NCBI GenBank assembly: GCA_902771745.1
Contig: CACXYG010000011.1
Coordinates: forward strand, 10,516 to 26,954
DNA: 16,439 nucleotides
Origin: an uncultured Erysipelotrichaceae bacterium
GTDB lineage: Bacteria > Bacillota_I > Bacilli_A > RFN20 > CAG-288
Direction of reading: 5' to 3'
Both the position numbers and the translations under genes were made by a program. Shown one piece after another: positions 1 to 6,820 of the stretch (the stretch's first letter is position 1; every line of letters starts with the position of its first letter). Under the pieces are notes generated by a model. That model was given only the letters and a program-made list of their open reading frames with translations. It searched no databases and was not told the origin of the DNA.

Positions 1-1
1 T

Positions 2-115
2 GCGGAAACTATTATAAGACAAAAGACCATCAGATATCATCATCTAGATGACATAAGAGTCACGGAAATCATCACCAAGGTATCTCTTCTCAGGAAATCG
101 GGTCTTTTGCAGTAA
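2..115 (+). CDS. 3' tail of an unidentified gene (partial)
   Basis: An open frame enters from the left edge and ends at TAA 113-115, leaving 37 visible codons that finish with ...LLRKSGLLQ. Its codon choice (agg, tcg, ctc, atc) resembles the transposase downstream rather than the AT-rich household genes. A hairpin followed by a T-rich stretch lies about 30 bases after the stop, as expected for a real gene end. The piece is too short to name. A C-terminus of another transposase is possible but is only a guess from composition and from the neighbouring IS. Confidence 0.35.
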   Translation, partial: AETIIRQKTIRYHHLDDIRVTEIITKVSLLRKSGLLQ

Positions 116-143
116 TTGACCGCTGAATCGTGATATTTGATCA

Positions 144-180
144 GGTCATATACCATAAGGTATATGGCCGATTTTATTTG
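144..180 (+). terminator. Terminator-like hairpin after the left-edge gene
   Basis: An 11-bp stem (144-154 with 159-169, one G-T pair) closes an ATAA loop and is followed by ATTTTATTTGTT. The T-tract is interrupted, so it would be a weak intrinsic terminator. It would end transcription from the partial gene at 2-115 before the IS begins. Confidence 0.5.
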
Positions 181-227
181 TTGTCAAGTTTTTATGCAAA
201 TTTGTGGTGAAAATGTATATAAAACTA

Positions 228-256
228 TTGATTTTTAGCCGTTTTTGTGGTATAAT
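228..256 (+). promoter_or_regulatory. Transposase promoter
   Basis: TTGATT (228-233) and TATAAT (251-256) are separated by 17 bases, a near-consensus sigma-A promoter inside the left end of the IS. Transcription would start around 263, giving a leader of about 20 bases that contains AGGAGG. Confidence 0.7.
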
Positions 257-282
257 TGTGGGCAAAACCAGGAGGTTTCCAC

Positions 283-2007
283 ATGTTTTTGCTCAAGAGA
301 AGGACCAAGGGTGAGACGTATCTGTACTTCGCCCAGCAGATCAGGGAAGGAAAGACCACCAAGCCGCAGATCATGAAGAGCCTTGGTGCGCTCTCCAGGC
401 TTCAGCAGAAGGATCCGGACATACTTGTCCATCTCCAGGAGGAACTCGACAGGATCAACAGCGGCGAGGACTCGAAGGTCGTGATTGAGCTGTCATCGCT
501 GAAGAACAGGGACAGCTCGAGTCATCCGATAGGTCACTTCCTGATCAACAGGGTGATTGACTCCCTCGATCTCGTCAGTCCCATCCGGAAGGGGCTCAAG
601 GGTACCCGGAGTGAGTATGACACAGCCACGATAGCAAGGGATCTGATCTCCGAGAGGATCATCAACTCGAGAAGCAAGTTTGCCTCCTATCACTCCATAT
701 CGAGGAATGAGCTCAGGAACTGCGGATACTCGATATACGATGTATATCGGGCACTGTCCAGGATTGGCACGTCCCTTGATGACATCGTCACGGAGTATGC
801 GAAGCTCACCAGAAAGAGCAGGGACATCAGTGTCGTCAACTACGATCTGACGAACTTCTACTTCGAGATCGAGGAGGCCGACAAGGATGGAATCAGACAG
901 TACGGGATATCGAAGGAACACCGACCGAATCCGATTGTCCAGATGGGTCTCTTCATCAATCAGGACGGCTTTCCCATCGCCCTGAACGTCAACCCGGGAA
1001 ACACCGGTGAGCAGCAGACGCCGATACCCACACAGCGTCTCATGGCGAAGGCCGGCATACTGTCGTATGTGTACTGTGCAGACTCAGGAATCAACTCTGC
1101 CGAGATAAAGGCGTTCAACAACATCATGGGAAGACGCTACGTCGTTGCCCAGTCCATCAAGAAGATGGAGAAGGCAAGACAGGACTGGGCCCTGTCTGAC
1201 GGTGGATGGATGGACACGAAGGGAAACGGGAACCTGACACTGAAGGACTGTCCGGATGATGGCTTCCTCTACAAGGAGGACAAGTTCAAGCTGGAATACA
1301 GGAAGAAGGGATCAAAGGAGAAGCACGAGATTGCGGAAAGGACGATCATCATCTATTCCAAGAATTCCAAGCTCTGGCAGGACAGCATCATGGAAAGCCA
1401 GATAGAGAGAGCCCTGAAGAAGATCAAGGATGGTCTCAGGGCAAATCCGAACTCCCCGGATCGACTGGTGTCGATTGACAGGGTGACAGATGATGGAGAG
1501 GTCGCTGAGAAGGAGATCAGGAAACTGGACAAGGAGAAGATCGAGGATGAGACCAGGTATCATGGCTTCTACGCCATATCGTCCAACATCCTCGAGGACG
1601 AGATGGACGCACTTGATGTCATCGCCATCAACTCGGGAAGATGGAGAATCGAGAGCTTCTTCAGGACGATGAAGACCACGCTTGATACAAGGCCGATATA
1701 TCTTCAGAATGATGAGAGCATAAAGGCACACCTGCTGTTATGCACCCTGTCAGTGTATGTGCTGACCGAGATTGCAGCCCAGCTGAGGAAGGTCAAGATC
1801 CAGGCCACTCCGGATGAGATACAGGAGGCGCTTCAGGGAATCTATGCGACTGACCGTGTCATCGGGTACGAACTCGGCCACCATCAGTGTGACGAGAAGA
1901 TTGACCGCATCAGGAAGGCGATGGAGCAGATATACAATCTCGAGTCCCTCGAGAAGGAAGTCATAAGGAAGAATGATCTGAGGGAAATCAAGAAAATTCT
2001 AGGCTAG
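283..2007 (+). CDS. IS1634 family DDE transposase
   Basis: This is a 574-residue DDE transposase of the IS4 superfamily, IS1634 type, that would cut and join the ends of its own element. I place the start at ATG 283 because AGGAGG (270-275) sits 7 bases before it; a TTG at 256 in the same frame overlaps the -10 box and cannot be the start. Likely catalytic residues are D188 in NYDLTNFYFE, D267 in YCADSGIN, and E457 in GRWRIESFFRTMK, where R-3-E-6-K spacing matches the IS4-type YREK signature (the Tyr position is Asn). The long stretch between the second D and the E, about residues 285-440, corresponds to the usual insertion domain. Length is normal and no frameshift is seen, so the gene appears intact. 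Family assignment is from motif memory and overall length. Confidence 0.88.
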   Translation: MFLLKRRTKGETYLYFAQQIREGKTTKPQIMKSLGALSRLQQKDPDILVHLQEELDRINSGEDSKVVIELSSLKNRDSSSHPIGHFLINRVIDSLDLVSPIRKGLKGTRSEYDTATIARDLISERIINSRSKFASYHSISRNELRNCGYSIYDVYRALSRIGTSLDDIVTEYAKLTRKSRDISVVNYDLTNFYFEIEEADKDGIRQYGISKEHRPNPIVQMGLFINQDGFPIALNVNPGNTGEQQTPIPTQRLMAKAGILSYVYCADSGINSAEIKAFNNIMGRRYVVAQSIKKMEKARQDWALSDGGWMDTKGNGNLTLKDCPDDGFLYKEDKFKLEYRKKGSKEKHEIAERTIIIYSKNSKLWQDSIMESQIERALKKIKDGLRANPNSPDRLVSIDRVTDDGEVAEKEIRKLDKEKIEDETRYHGFYAISSNILEDEMDALDVIAINSGRWRIESFFRTMKTTLDTRPIYLQNDESIKAHLLLCTLSVYVLTEIAAQLRKVKIQATPDEIQEALQGIYATDRVIGYELGHHQCDEKIDRIRKAMEQIYNLESLEKEVIRKNDLREIKKILG

Positions 2008-2041
2008 AAAAGTTTTCACCACAAATCGCATACAAAAAAAC

Positions 2042-2085
2042 AACTCGAAATATGATGGGAAAGCCCAATATATTTCGAGTTTTTT
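2042..2085. terminator. Bidirectional terminator between IS and truA
   Basis: A perfect 12-bp stem (2042-2053 with 2070-2081) contains a small inner TGGG/CCCA pairing. The plus strand continues with TTTTTT (2080-2085). The minus strand reads GTTTTTTTGT just after the stem, from the A-run at 2034-2040. It can therefore end both the plus-strand transposase message and the minus-strand comEB-to-truA operon. The 88 bases between it and the truA stop show nothing else. Confidence 0.85.
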
Positions 2086-2173
2086 ATAAAAACTGGCAAA
2101 ATAACGCTAATTTTCACTATTTCTGATGAAACGGAAGTGCAAAAGACGGGATTATAGCAAGATTTATTATTTT

Positions 2174-2950
2174 CTAAAATAATAAAACGGGTTCGTTTGT
2201 TATATTCTCAACGATTTGTGGGTAATTGATGTGTTCCAGGATCAATCCTTGTGGTTCCGCCTTATATCTGGTGTGCAGTTCTTTACCGTTATCTAAGGCG
2301 TTTTTGACCTCATCTAAAGACAGTTTACCCTCAGCGACATAAATACAGGCACCGACCATAAAACGGACCTGATATCGCAAAAAGGCTTTCGAAGAAAAGC
2401 GGATGCGAAGAAGATGATTCTTCTCTTCGATAGAAACATCGTCGATGATCAAAAGGGTCTTTTCTTCCCCTTCTGGAGAAGCAAAAGCACGGAAATCATG
2501 AAGGCCTTTAAACAAAGATAAACAGGCTTTCATCTTCTCGATATCTAACGGATGTTTGGGAGTATAAGTGAAAGGATTGAGCAGGGGATTTTTATTCTCT
2601 CCGTTTTGAATGAGGTAAAGATAAGTCTTATCTTTACAGCTATAACGAGGAGAGAATTCATCATCGACTTCTCTTATCTCTTTGATGAAGATATCTTTTG
2701 AAACACTTCTTCTAAGGTAATACTCCAAGTGACTTAATGAGACATTATCGTGAGGAGCATCAAAGGATAAAGCGAAGTCTAAAGCATGTACACCTCTATC
2801 TAATCTAGAAGAGATGGTTACTTTAACTTTCTCGTTGTACAAACGGCTTAAAAGAGATTCAAAGTCTCCTTGAATTGTCTTTTTATCCGATTGTTTTTGT
2901 GTTCCGTAGAACGTAGTTCCCAGAAACGAGATACGAATGAATATTTTCAT
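2174..2950 (-). CDS. truA: tRNA pseudouridine(38-40) synthase TruA
   Basis: TruA converts uridines 38-40 of the tRNA anticodon arm to pseudouridine in the cytoplasm. The 258-residue protein has normal family length. The active-site segment reads SRLDRGVHALD, with catalytic aspartate D51 (equivalent of E. coli D60). The usual form is RTDAGVHA, so the two residues flanking the Asp are unusual. The N-terminal GTTFYGTQKQ matches the family GWQ-type loop with Trp replaced by Thr. The C-terminal FLRYQVRFMVGA segment matches the conserved FL.H.VR..VG core. It is the last gene of the operon: its ATG shares one base with the ecfT stop (TAATG), so translation is probably coupled. truA directly after ecfA1-ecfA2-ecfT is the standard Bacillota arrangement. 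Confidence 0.93.
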   Translation of the reverse strand: MKIFIRISFLGTTFYGTQKQSDKKTIQGDFESLLSRLYNEKVKVTISSRLDRGVHALDFALSFDAPHDNVSLSHLEYYLRRSVSKDIFIKEIREVDDEFSPRYSCKDKTYLYLIQNGENKNPLLNPFTYTPKHPLDIEKMKACLSLFKGLHDFRAFASPEGEEKTLLIIDDVSIEEKNHLLRIRFSSKAFLRYQVRFMVGACIYVAEGKLSLDEVKNALDNGKELHTRYKAEPQGLILEHINYPQIVENITNEPVLLF

Positions 2951-3837
2951 TATTTCACCAGTGGTAATGGGACGTTAAAGAAGGCGTAGATATCTGGTTG
3001 ATAGACACATAATAAGACAATACCAGCAACCCAGGCTGCAGCAAAGAGACAACCCATGAAGTCTCTTAATCCCCAATGATTGGTTTTATATCTGGTACGT
3101 TTGGCGTTTGGATCATAGCCTCTGGCTTCCATAGCATCGGCTAATTGACCAGAAGTGGTAAAGGCTGACATGAAGAGAGGAATGATCAAAGCGACCAAGG
3201 CTTTGACTTTTTCTTTGAACTTACCTTGCTTGTAATCGACACCACGGCTGGCTTGCGCCTTCATGATACGGTCGGTTTCTTCCTGCAAGGTTGGAATGAA
3301 ACGTAAGGCTAAAGAGATAGCCATAGCGAATTTATGAATCGGAATACGAATTAAACCAAGCGGCCATAAGAGCCATTCGAGGGCATTTGTCATTTCCATC
3401 GGTTTGGTGGAAGAGGTGAAGATATTGGTAATCATGATGATCAGCACCAGTCGAGCGATGACATAAAGGAGATTGACGATACTTAACCAATAGATATTTA
3501 GGGCACCGATACTAAAGGCGATATATGGGGCTGGATCAACACCCTCTGGTAGAGAAGGCTTGGTGAAGAAGACATTCAAGATCAGGACAAAGATGATCAT
3601 GACCCAGATGGCAGCTAAGGATCTAAAGATAGATAGGAAGGAGACTTTCGCTAACATGCTGATAACGATGAAAGCGAGGAATAAGACGGCATAGATGGTC
3701 AAATTCATGAAACTATTCTGACTATAGGTCATGAAGACAGAGACCATCAAGATAATCATTGTGACCAATTTGACTCTGGCATCCATCTTATGGATGAAAG
3801 TGTTATATGGCTGATATTTACCTAAGGAAGTATACAT
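2950..3837 (-). CDS. ecfT: Energy-coupling factor transporter transmembrane protein EcfT
   Basis: EcfT is the membrane scaffold of group II ECF transporters: it couples ATP hydrolysis by EcfA1/EcfA2 to movement of exchangeable vitamin-binding S subunits. The 295-residue protein has about five hydrophobic segments (roughly 25-65, 70-92, 105-142, 214-232, 260-282). It carries the two signature coupling motifs, SRG at 197-199 (AQASRGVDY) and ARG at 238-240 (AMEARGYDP), which contact the two ATPases. Its stop and the truA start overlap as TAATG, and its own start overlaps the ecfA2 stop in the same way. No S component is present, as is usual for the shared (group II) module. Confidence 0.95.
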   Translation of the reverse strand: MYTSLGKYQPYNTFIHKMDARVKLVTMIILMVSVFMTYSQNSFMNLTIYAVLFLAFIVISMLAKVSFLSIFRSLAAIWVMIIFVLILNVFFTKPSLPEGVDPAPYIAFSIGALNIYWLSIVNLLYVIARLVLIIMITNIFTSSTKPMEMTNALEWLLWPLGLIRIPIHKFAMAISLALRFIPTLQEETDRIMKAQASRGVDYKQGKFKEKVKALVALIIPLFMSAFTTSGQLADAMEARGYDPNAKRTRYKTNHWGLRDFMGCLFAAAWVAGIVLLCVYQPDIYAFFNVPLPLVK

Positions 3838-4754
3838 TATGCATTACCTCCTTTGACACGGATGATTTCATTAGCTAGGGTCTTGGTATCCTTGACCTTG
3901 CTCAAGTCTAAATCTAGACCACCCTGAATCAGATCTAAGGCAAAACGGAAGACCTTTGGTGGTTCCAAAGAAGAGGATTTCAAGTATTCGCTGTTCTGGA
4001 ATAGATCTAATGGTGTGGAGTCATGGACAATTTTGCCATGGTCTAAGACAATGGCGCGTTTACAATACTTCAAGACGACATCCATGTTGTGAGTCGCCAA
4101 GATGATAGAAGTACCTTGTTCATAAAGGTGGGTGATCAAACCCATCAGCTTTTCTTCACCCGCAGCATCAAGACCGACGGTTGGTTCATCTAAAACCAAG
4201 ATATCGGGTTCCATCGCTAAAATACCAGCGATAGCGACTCTGCGCTTTTCACCGCCAGAGAGTTCAAATGGACTTCTCTCATAATAAGACTCATCAATAC
4301 CGACCAAAGTTAAAGCTTCTTTGGCTTGCTTGATGGCTTCTTCTTCACTCTTGCCAAAGTTCTTTGGACCATAAGAGACATCTTTGATGACACTTTCTTC
4401 AAAGATCTGATATTCCGGGAACTGGAAGACAATGCCGACTTTCTTTCTTAAAGATTTGATGTTCTGAAGTTTGACTTTATGCTTCTTCTTCATGGCTCTT
4501 TCATCGACTTTGCCATCTTTCTTATAAACCAAAGTCATATCGATGACATAGTCATCAGCTATGATCTTGCCATGGGTTGGTAAAAGTAAGCCGTTGAGCT
4601 GTTGAATCAAAGTGGATTTACCAGAGCCGGTACGACCGATAAGAGCGGTGAAACAATGGTCTTGAAAGACCAGGTTGATATCTCTAAGGGCAACCTTTTC
4701 ACCAGGACGATGAGGATTATAGGTGTAATTGACCTGTTCTAGCTTTATTGACAT
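3837..4754 (-). CDS. ecfA2: Energy-coupling factor transporter ATPase EcfA2
   Basis: This is one of the two cytoplasmic ABC ATPases of the ECF module. The 305-residue protein shows Walker A GRTGSGKST (40-48), a Q-loop Gln at 111 (VFQFPEYQIFEE), the ABC signature LSGGE (165-169), Walker B ILVLDEP (185-191) and the H-loop His at about 222. Signature LSGGEKRR and Walker B followed by PTVGLD are typical of EcfA2, against LSGGQKQR in EcfA1. A charged, Lys-rich stretch at about 75-105 lies between Walker A and the Q-loop and makes the protein longer than usual. It overlaps the preceding gene by 10 bases and ends in TAATG with ecfT. Confidence 0.94.
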   Translation of the reverse strand: MSIKLEQVNYTYNPHRPGEKVALRDINLVFQDHCFTALIGRTGSGKSTLIQQLNGLLLPTHGKIIADDYVIDMTLVYKKDGKVDERAMKKKHKVKLQNIKSLRKKVGIVFQFPEYQIFEESVIKDVSYGPKNFGKSEEEAIKQAKEALTLVGIDESYYERSPFELSGGEKRRVAIAGILAMEPDILVLDEPTVGLDAAGEEKLMGLITHLYEQGTSIILATHNMDVVLKYCKRAIVLDHGKIVHDSTPLDLFQNSEYLKSSSLEPPKVFRFALDLIQGGLDLDLSKVKDTKTLANEIIRVKGGNA

Positions 4755-5620
4755 AGTTTCTTATAAAGCTCCTCATCATTTTTGATCGGACCCAAATCGA
4801 GTCCTTCATCCTTTAAATCTTTTGCTAACTTATGAGCAAAAGGAATATCTAAATGAATTTGTCTTAACAATTCATCATTATCAAAAACAACTTCTGGTTT
4901 ATCATCTAAAATGAGTTGACCACCGTTCATGACCAGAACACGGTCAGAATCATAAGCGTCATCAATTTCATGGGTGATATTGATGATGGTTAAATCGGGG
5001 TTTTCTCTCTTTCTTTCCTTGATGATATTTCTGATCTGGCGTTTACCTTTTGGATCAAGCATGGCACCAGCCTCATCTAGTATGAGAATCTTAGGATTAC
5101 GAGCGATTGCACCAGCGATAGCAACACGCTGCTTCTGACCACCAGAAAGATGAGAAGGTTCTGCATCAAGATAGTCCTGCATACCGACCTTGGTGGCACA
5201 ATCTAAGATAATATCGTTCATTTTAGATGGGTCGACACAAGCGTTTTCTAAACCAAAAGCGATATCATCTCTGACAGTCGCGCCGATAAACTGAGAATCG
5301 GGATTTTGGAAAACCAGACCGATATCTTTACGTAAGATCAAGGCGTTATCATCCGTCATTTTGACACCAAAAATATAGATGTCACCTCTGTTTTGCACCA
5401 AGATGCCATCGATGAGTTTGGCTAAGGTAGATTTACCAGAGCCGTTATGTCCGATGAAGGCGATGGATTGACCTTTCTTGATATCGACATTGACCTTTTT
5501 GATATTGAGTTTTTTCGGCTCATAACCAAAGGATAGATTCTCTAAATAAATCGCGGAATCACTAGGAATCTTTGGATCGATAGGAGTCAATTCAATTTCT
5601 CTTTTTTTACTTCTTTTCAT
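4745..5620 (-). CDS. ecfA1: Energy-coupling factor transporter ATPase EcfA1
   Basis: This is the partner ABC ATPase of EcfA2. The 291-residue protein has Walker A GHNGSGKST (57-65), a Q-loop in VFQNPDSQF (about 104-111), signature LSGGQKQR (158-165), Walker B ILILDE (178-183) and H-loop His 217. The residues after Walker B read AGAMLDP where EcfA1 proteins usually have ATSMLDP, a small deviation in the D-loop approach. About 20 charged residues (MKRSKKREIE...) precede the ATPase fold. It starts in an ATGA overlap with the membrane protein upstream and ends 10 bases inside ecfA2, so the whole set is probably translated as a coupled unit. Confidence 0.94.
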   Translation of the reverse strand: MKRSKKREIELTPIDPKIPSDSAIYLENLSFGYEPKKLNIKKVNVDIKKGQSIAFIGHNGSGKSTLAKLIDGILVQNRGDIYIFGVKMTDDNALILRKDIGLVFQNPDSQFIGATVRDDIAFGLENACVDPSKMNDIILDCATKVGMQDYLDAEPSHLSGGQKQRVAIAGAIARNPKILILDEAGAMLDPKGKRQIRNIIKERKRENPDLTIINITHEIDDAYDSDRVLVMNGGQLILDDKPEVVFDNDELLRQIHLDIPFAHKLAKDLKDEGLDLGPIKNDEELYKKLCQ

Positions 5621-5838
5621 TTATGATGACGCTTGTATTGGACAATCTGATATATCCAATAGGCTATTAAGGATACTACAAAACTACCACCCCAGACAAC
5701 TAAGAAAATCCAAAGGTTTTCCTGCCCAGCAGCATTCATGGCAATTGAATAGAGCAGACCAAGCAAAAGCATGAACACCATAGCGATCACAACACTGGCT
5801 ATGATAGCTTTCTTTAACGGAAATTTATTATTTCTCAT
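5617..5838 (-). CDS. Small two-helix membrane protein, function unknown
   Basis: A 73-residue protein with two strong hydrophobic helices (about 11-33 and 42-66), a positively charged N-terminus (MRNNKFPLKK) and a basic C-terminus (YKRHHK). This predicts a hairpin with both ends in the cytoplasm. It overlaps the dCMP deaminase gene by 11 bases and the ecfA1 start by 4 (ATGA), so it is a genuine operon member rather than a chance frame. I do not recognise the family. Position between comEB and the ECF ATPases could suggest a membrane role in the same transcription unit, but no function can be claimed. The TGA stop here, followed directly by ecfA1, supports TGA being read as stop in this genome. 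Confidence 0.75.
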   Translation of the reverse strand: MRNNKFPLKKAIIASVVIAMVFMLLLGLLYSIAMNAAGQENLWIFLVVWGGSFVVSLIAYWIYQIVQYKRHHK

Positions 5839-6325
5839 TCTTAAAGGTAATTTCAGGTAACTTGCCCTGGTACTGGGTGTACTTGATGCCAGCCATATCT
5901 AACATCTTTCTGGCGGCGATTTCTTCATCCTTATCATGATACTTATCAGATAAGTAGATGATTTCCTTGATACCAGACTGAATGATAGCCTTGGTACATT
6001 CATTACATGGGAAGAGAGTGACATAGACAGTGGCACCATGTAAATCATGATTGGAATTTAAAATGGCATTCAATTCAGCATGGCAGACATAAGGATACTT
6101 GGTCTCTAATTCTGGTAATGGATTTTCTGGATTGAAACCATCCCATGGAATCTGAGTGTCATCGACACCGATAGGCATACCATTATAACCAAGAGAAAGA
6201 ACCTTGTGATCTTGTGAGACGATACAGGCACCGACCTTGGTGTGAGGATCCTTACTTCTTAAACTAGAAAGTAAGGCAATCGACATAAAGTATTCTTCCC
6301 AACTGATGTTATCAAATTTTTTCAT
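5828..6325 (-). CDS. comEB: dCMP deaminase (ComEB-like)
   Basis: A 165-residue zinc cytidine/deoxycytidylate deaminase, predicted to convert dCMP to dUMP and so feed thymidylate synthesis. The zinc site is complete: H82-A-E84 (CHAELNAIL, Glu as proton shuttle) and P106-C107-N-E-C110. The N-terminal NISWEEYFMSIA... and KVGACIV segments match the dCMP deaminase family; the gene is the comEB homologue of Bacillus. ATG 6325 is preceded by AGGAGG (6334-6339) at 8 bases. It is the first gene of the operon; the next gene starts inside its last codons. In Bacillus comEB sits in a competence operon, but there is no competence gene here. Confidence 0.92.
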   Translation of the reverse strand: MKKFDNISWEEYFMSIALLSSLRSKDPHTKVGACIVSQDHKVLSLGYNGMPIGVDDTQIPWDGFNPENPLPELETKYPYVCHAELNAILNSNHDLHGATVYVTLFPCNECTKAIIQSGIKEIIYLSDKYHDKDEEIAARKMLDMAGIKYTQYQGKLPEITFKNEK

Positions 6326-6349
6326 AGGTTTTTCCTCCTAGACTGTAAT

Positions 6350-6378
6350 ATTATATACATTCTTTTCTTCTAAAGAAA
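6350..6378 (-). promoter_or_regulatory. Possible promoter of the comEB-ecf-truA operon
   Basis: On the minus strand TATAAT (6350-6355) lies 11 bases before the AGGAGG of comEB. The matching -35 position (6373-6378, TTTCTT) is poor. The -35 region overlaps the T-run of the atp terminator, so the two signals share the same 60-base gap. The -10 is convincing; the promoter as a whole is moderate. Confidence 0.45.
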
Positions 6379-6399
6379 AGCCGACCGTTACGGTCAGCT
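6371..6399 (-). terminator. Terminator of the atp operon
   Basis: On the minus strand a 9-bp stem (6391-6399 with 6379-6387, one G-T pair) with a TAA loop is followed by TTTTCTTT (6371-6378). The first base of the stem is also the first-transcribed base region of the atpC stop codon (6399-6401), so the terminator begins within the stop. Confidence 0.8.
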
Positions 6400-6818
6400 T
6401 AATGAGAGATTAAATCACGTAAAGACAAACGGTTGAGAGCACGCTTCAACTTGATTTCTGTCTTTTGCTGTTCACGGAAGGAGAGTTCTTCTTCCTTCAG
6501 ACGCTTCTCTGCATTTTCCTTGGCTTGCTGCGCTCTTTCATAATCGATTTCATCCTGAGATTCAATCGCGTTAACCATCATCATGACTTTGTTTTCTTTC
6601 TGATAGATGTTTAAAGCACCACCAGCAATTGCATAGTTGATGACATGACCGTTCTGACGGATGACAAGATGAGAGATCTCAATATTGGCAATTAAGTCCG
6701 TATGCTTGGCCAAGATGGTCAGCATACCAGTAGAAGTGACAACCGAAACGCTGTCGACTTCATCCTTGAAGTAGACACCGGTCGGAACGATGATTTCTAA
6801 CTGAAATCTATTGGCCAT
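6399..6818 (-). CDS. atpC: ATP synthase epsilon subunit
   Basis: AtpC is the epsilon subunit of the F1 central stalk; it binds gamma and can inhibit ATP hydrolysis. The 139-residue protein has the N-terminal beta-sandwich (FQLEIIVPTG, then the GMLTILAKHTDLIA segment typical of the family) and a charged helical hairpin from about residue 87 to the end (ERAQQAKENAEKRL..., ALNRLSL). Full length implies the inhibitory C-terminal domain is kept. It lies 2 bases after the atpD stop and has only a weak GAAAG ribosome site. It is the last gene of the atp operon. Confidence 0.94.
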   Translation of the reverse strand: MANRFQLEIIVPTGVYFKDEVDSVSVVTSTGMLTILAKHTDLIANIEISHLVIRQNGHVINYAIAGGALNIYQKENKVMMMVNAIESQDEIDYERAQQAKENAEKRLKEEELSFREQQKTEIKLKRALNRLSLRDLISH

Positions 6819-6820
6819 GA

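Larger units (their letters stand above)
194..2031 (+). mobile_element. IS1634-type insertion sequence
   Basis: A single transposase gene is bracketed by imperfect inverted repeats: 194-213 on the left and 2013-2031 on the right. They share a perfect 14-base core, ATTTGTGGTGAAAA (200-213, inverted at 2013-2026), then one indel and an ATGC/GCAT outer part. The element carries its own promoter and ribosome site and is visibly more GC-rich than the flanks. I could not find a convincing target-site duplication, so the outermost ends are uncertain by several bases; A/T tracts outside both repeats may belong to the element. Confidence 0.75.

Noticed and set aside
235..1731. Several minus-strand open frames (for example 493-921 and 1312-1731) lying opposite the transposase.
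   Set aside because: They lack ribosome sites and recognisable motifs, and arise from the codon bias of the well-supported DDE transposase on the other strand.
181..2045. Target-site duplication flanking the IS.
   Set aside because: Flanks contain only T- and A-runs; no matching direct repeat of 5 bases or more could be placed outside the inverted repeats.
5617..5620. Possible reading of TGA as tryptophan, as in mycoplasmas.
   Set aside because: TGA closes the 73-residue gene in an ATGA overlap with ecfA1, and Trp in the large genes is encoded by TGG.
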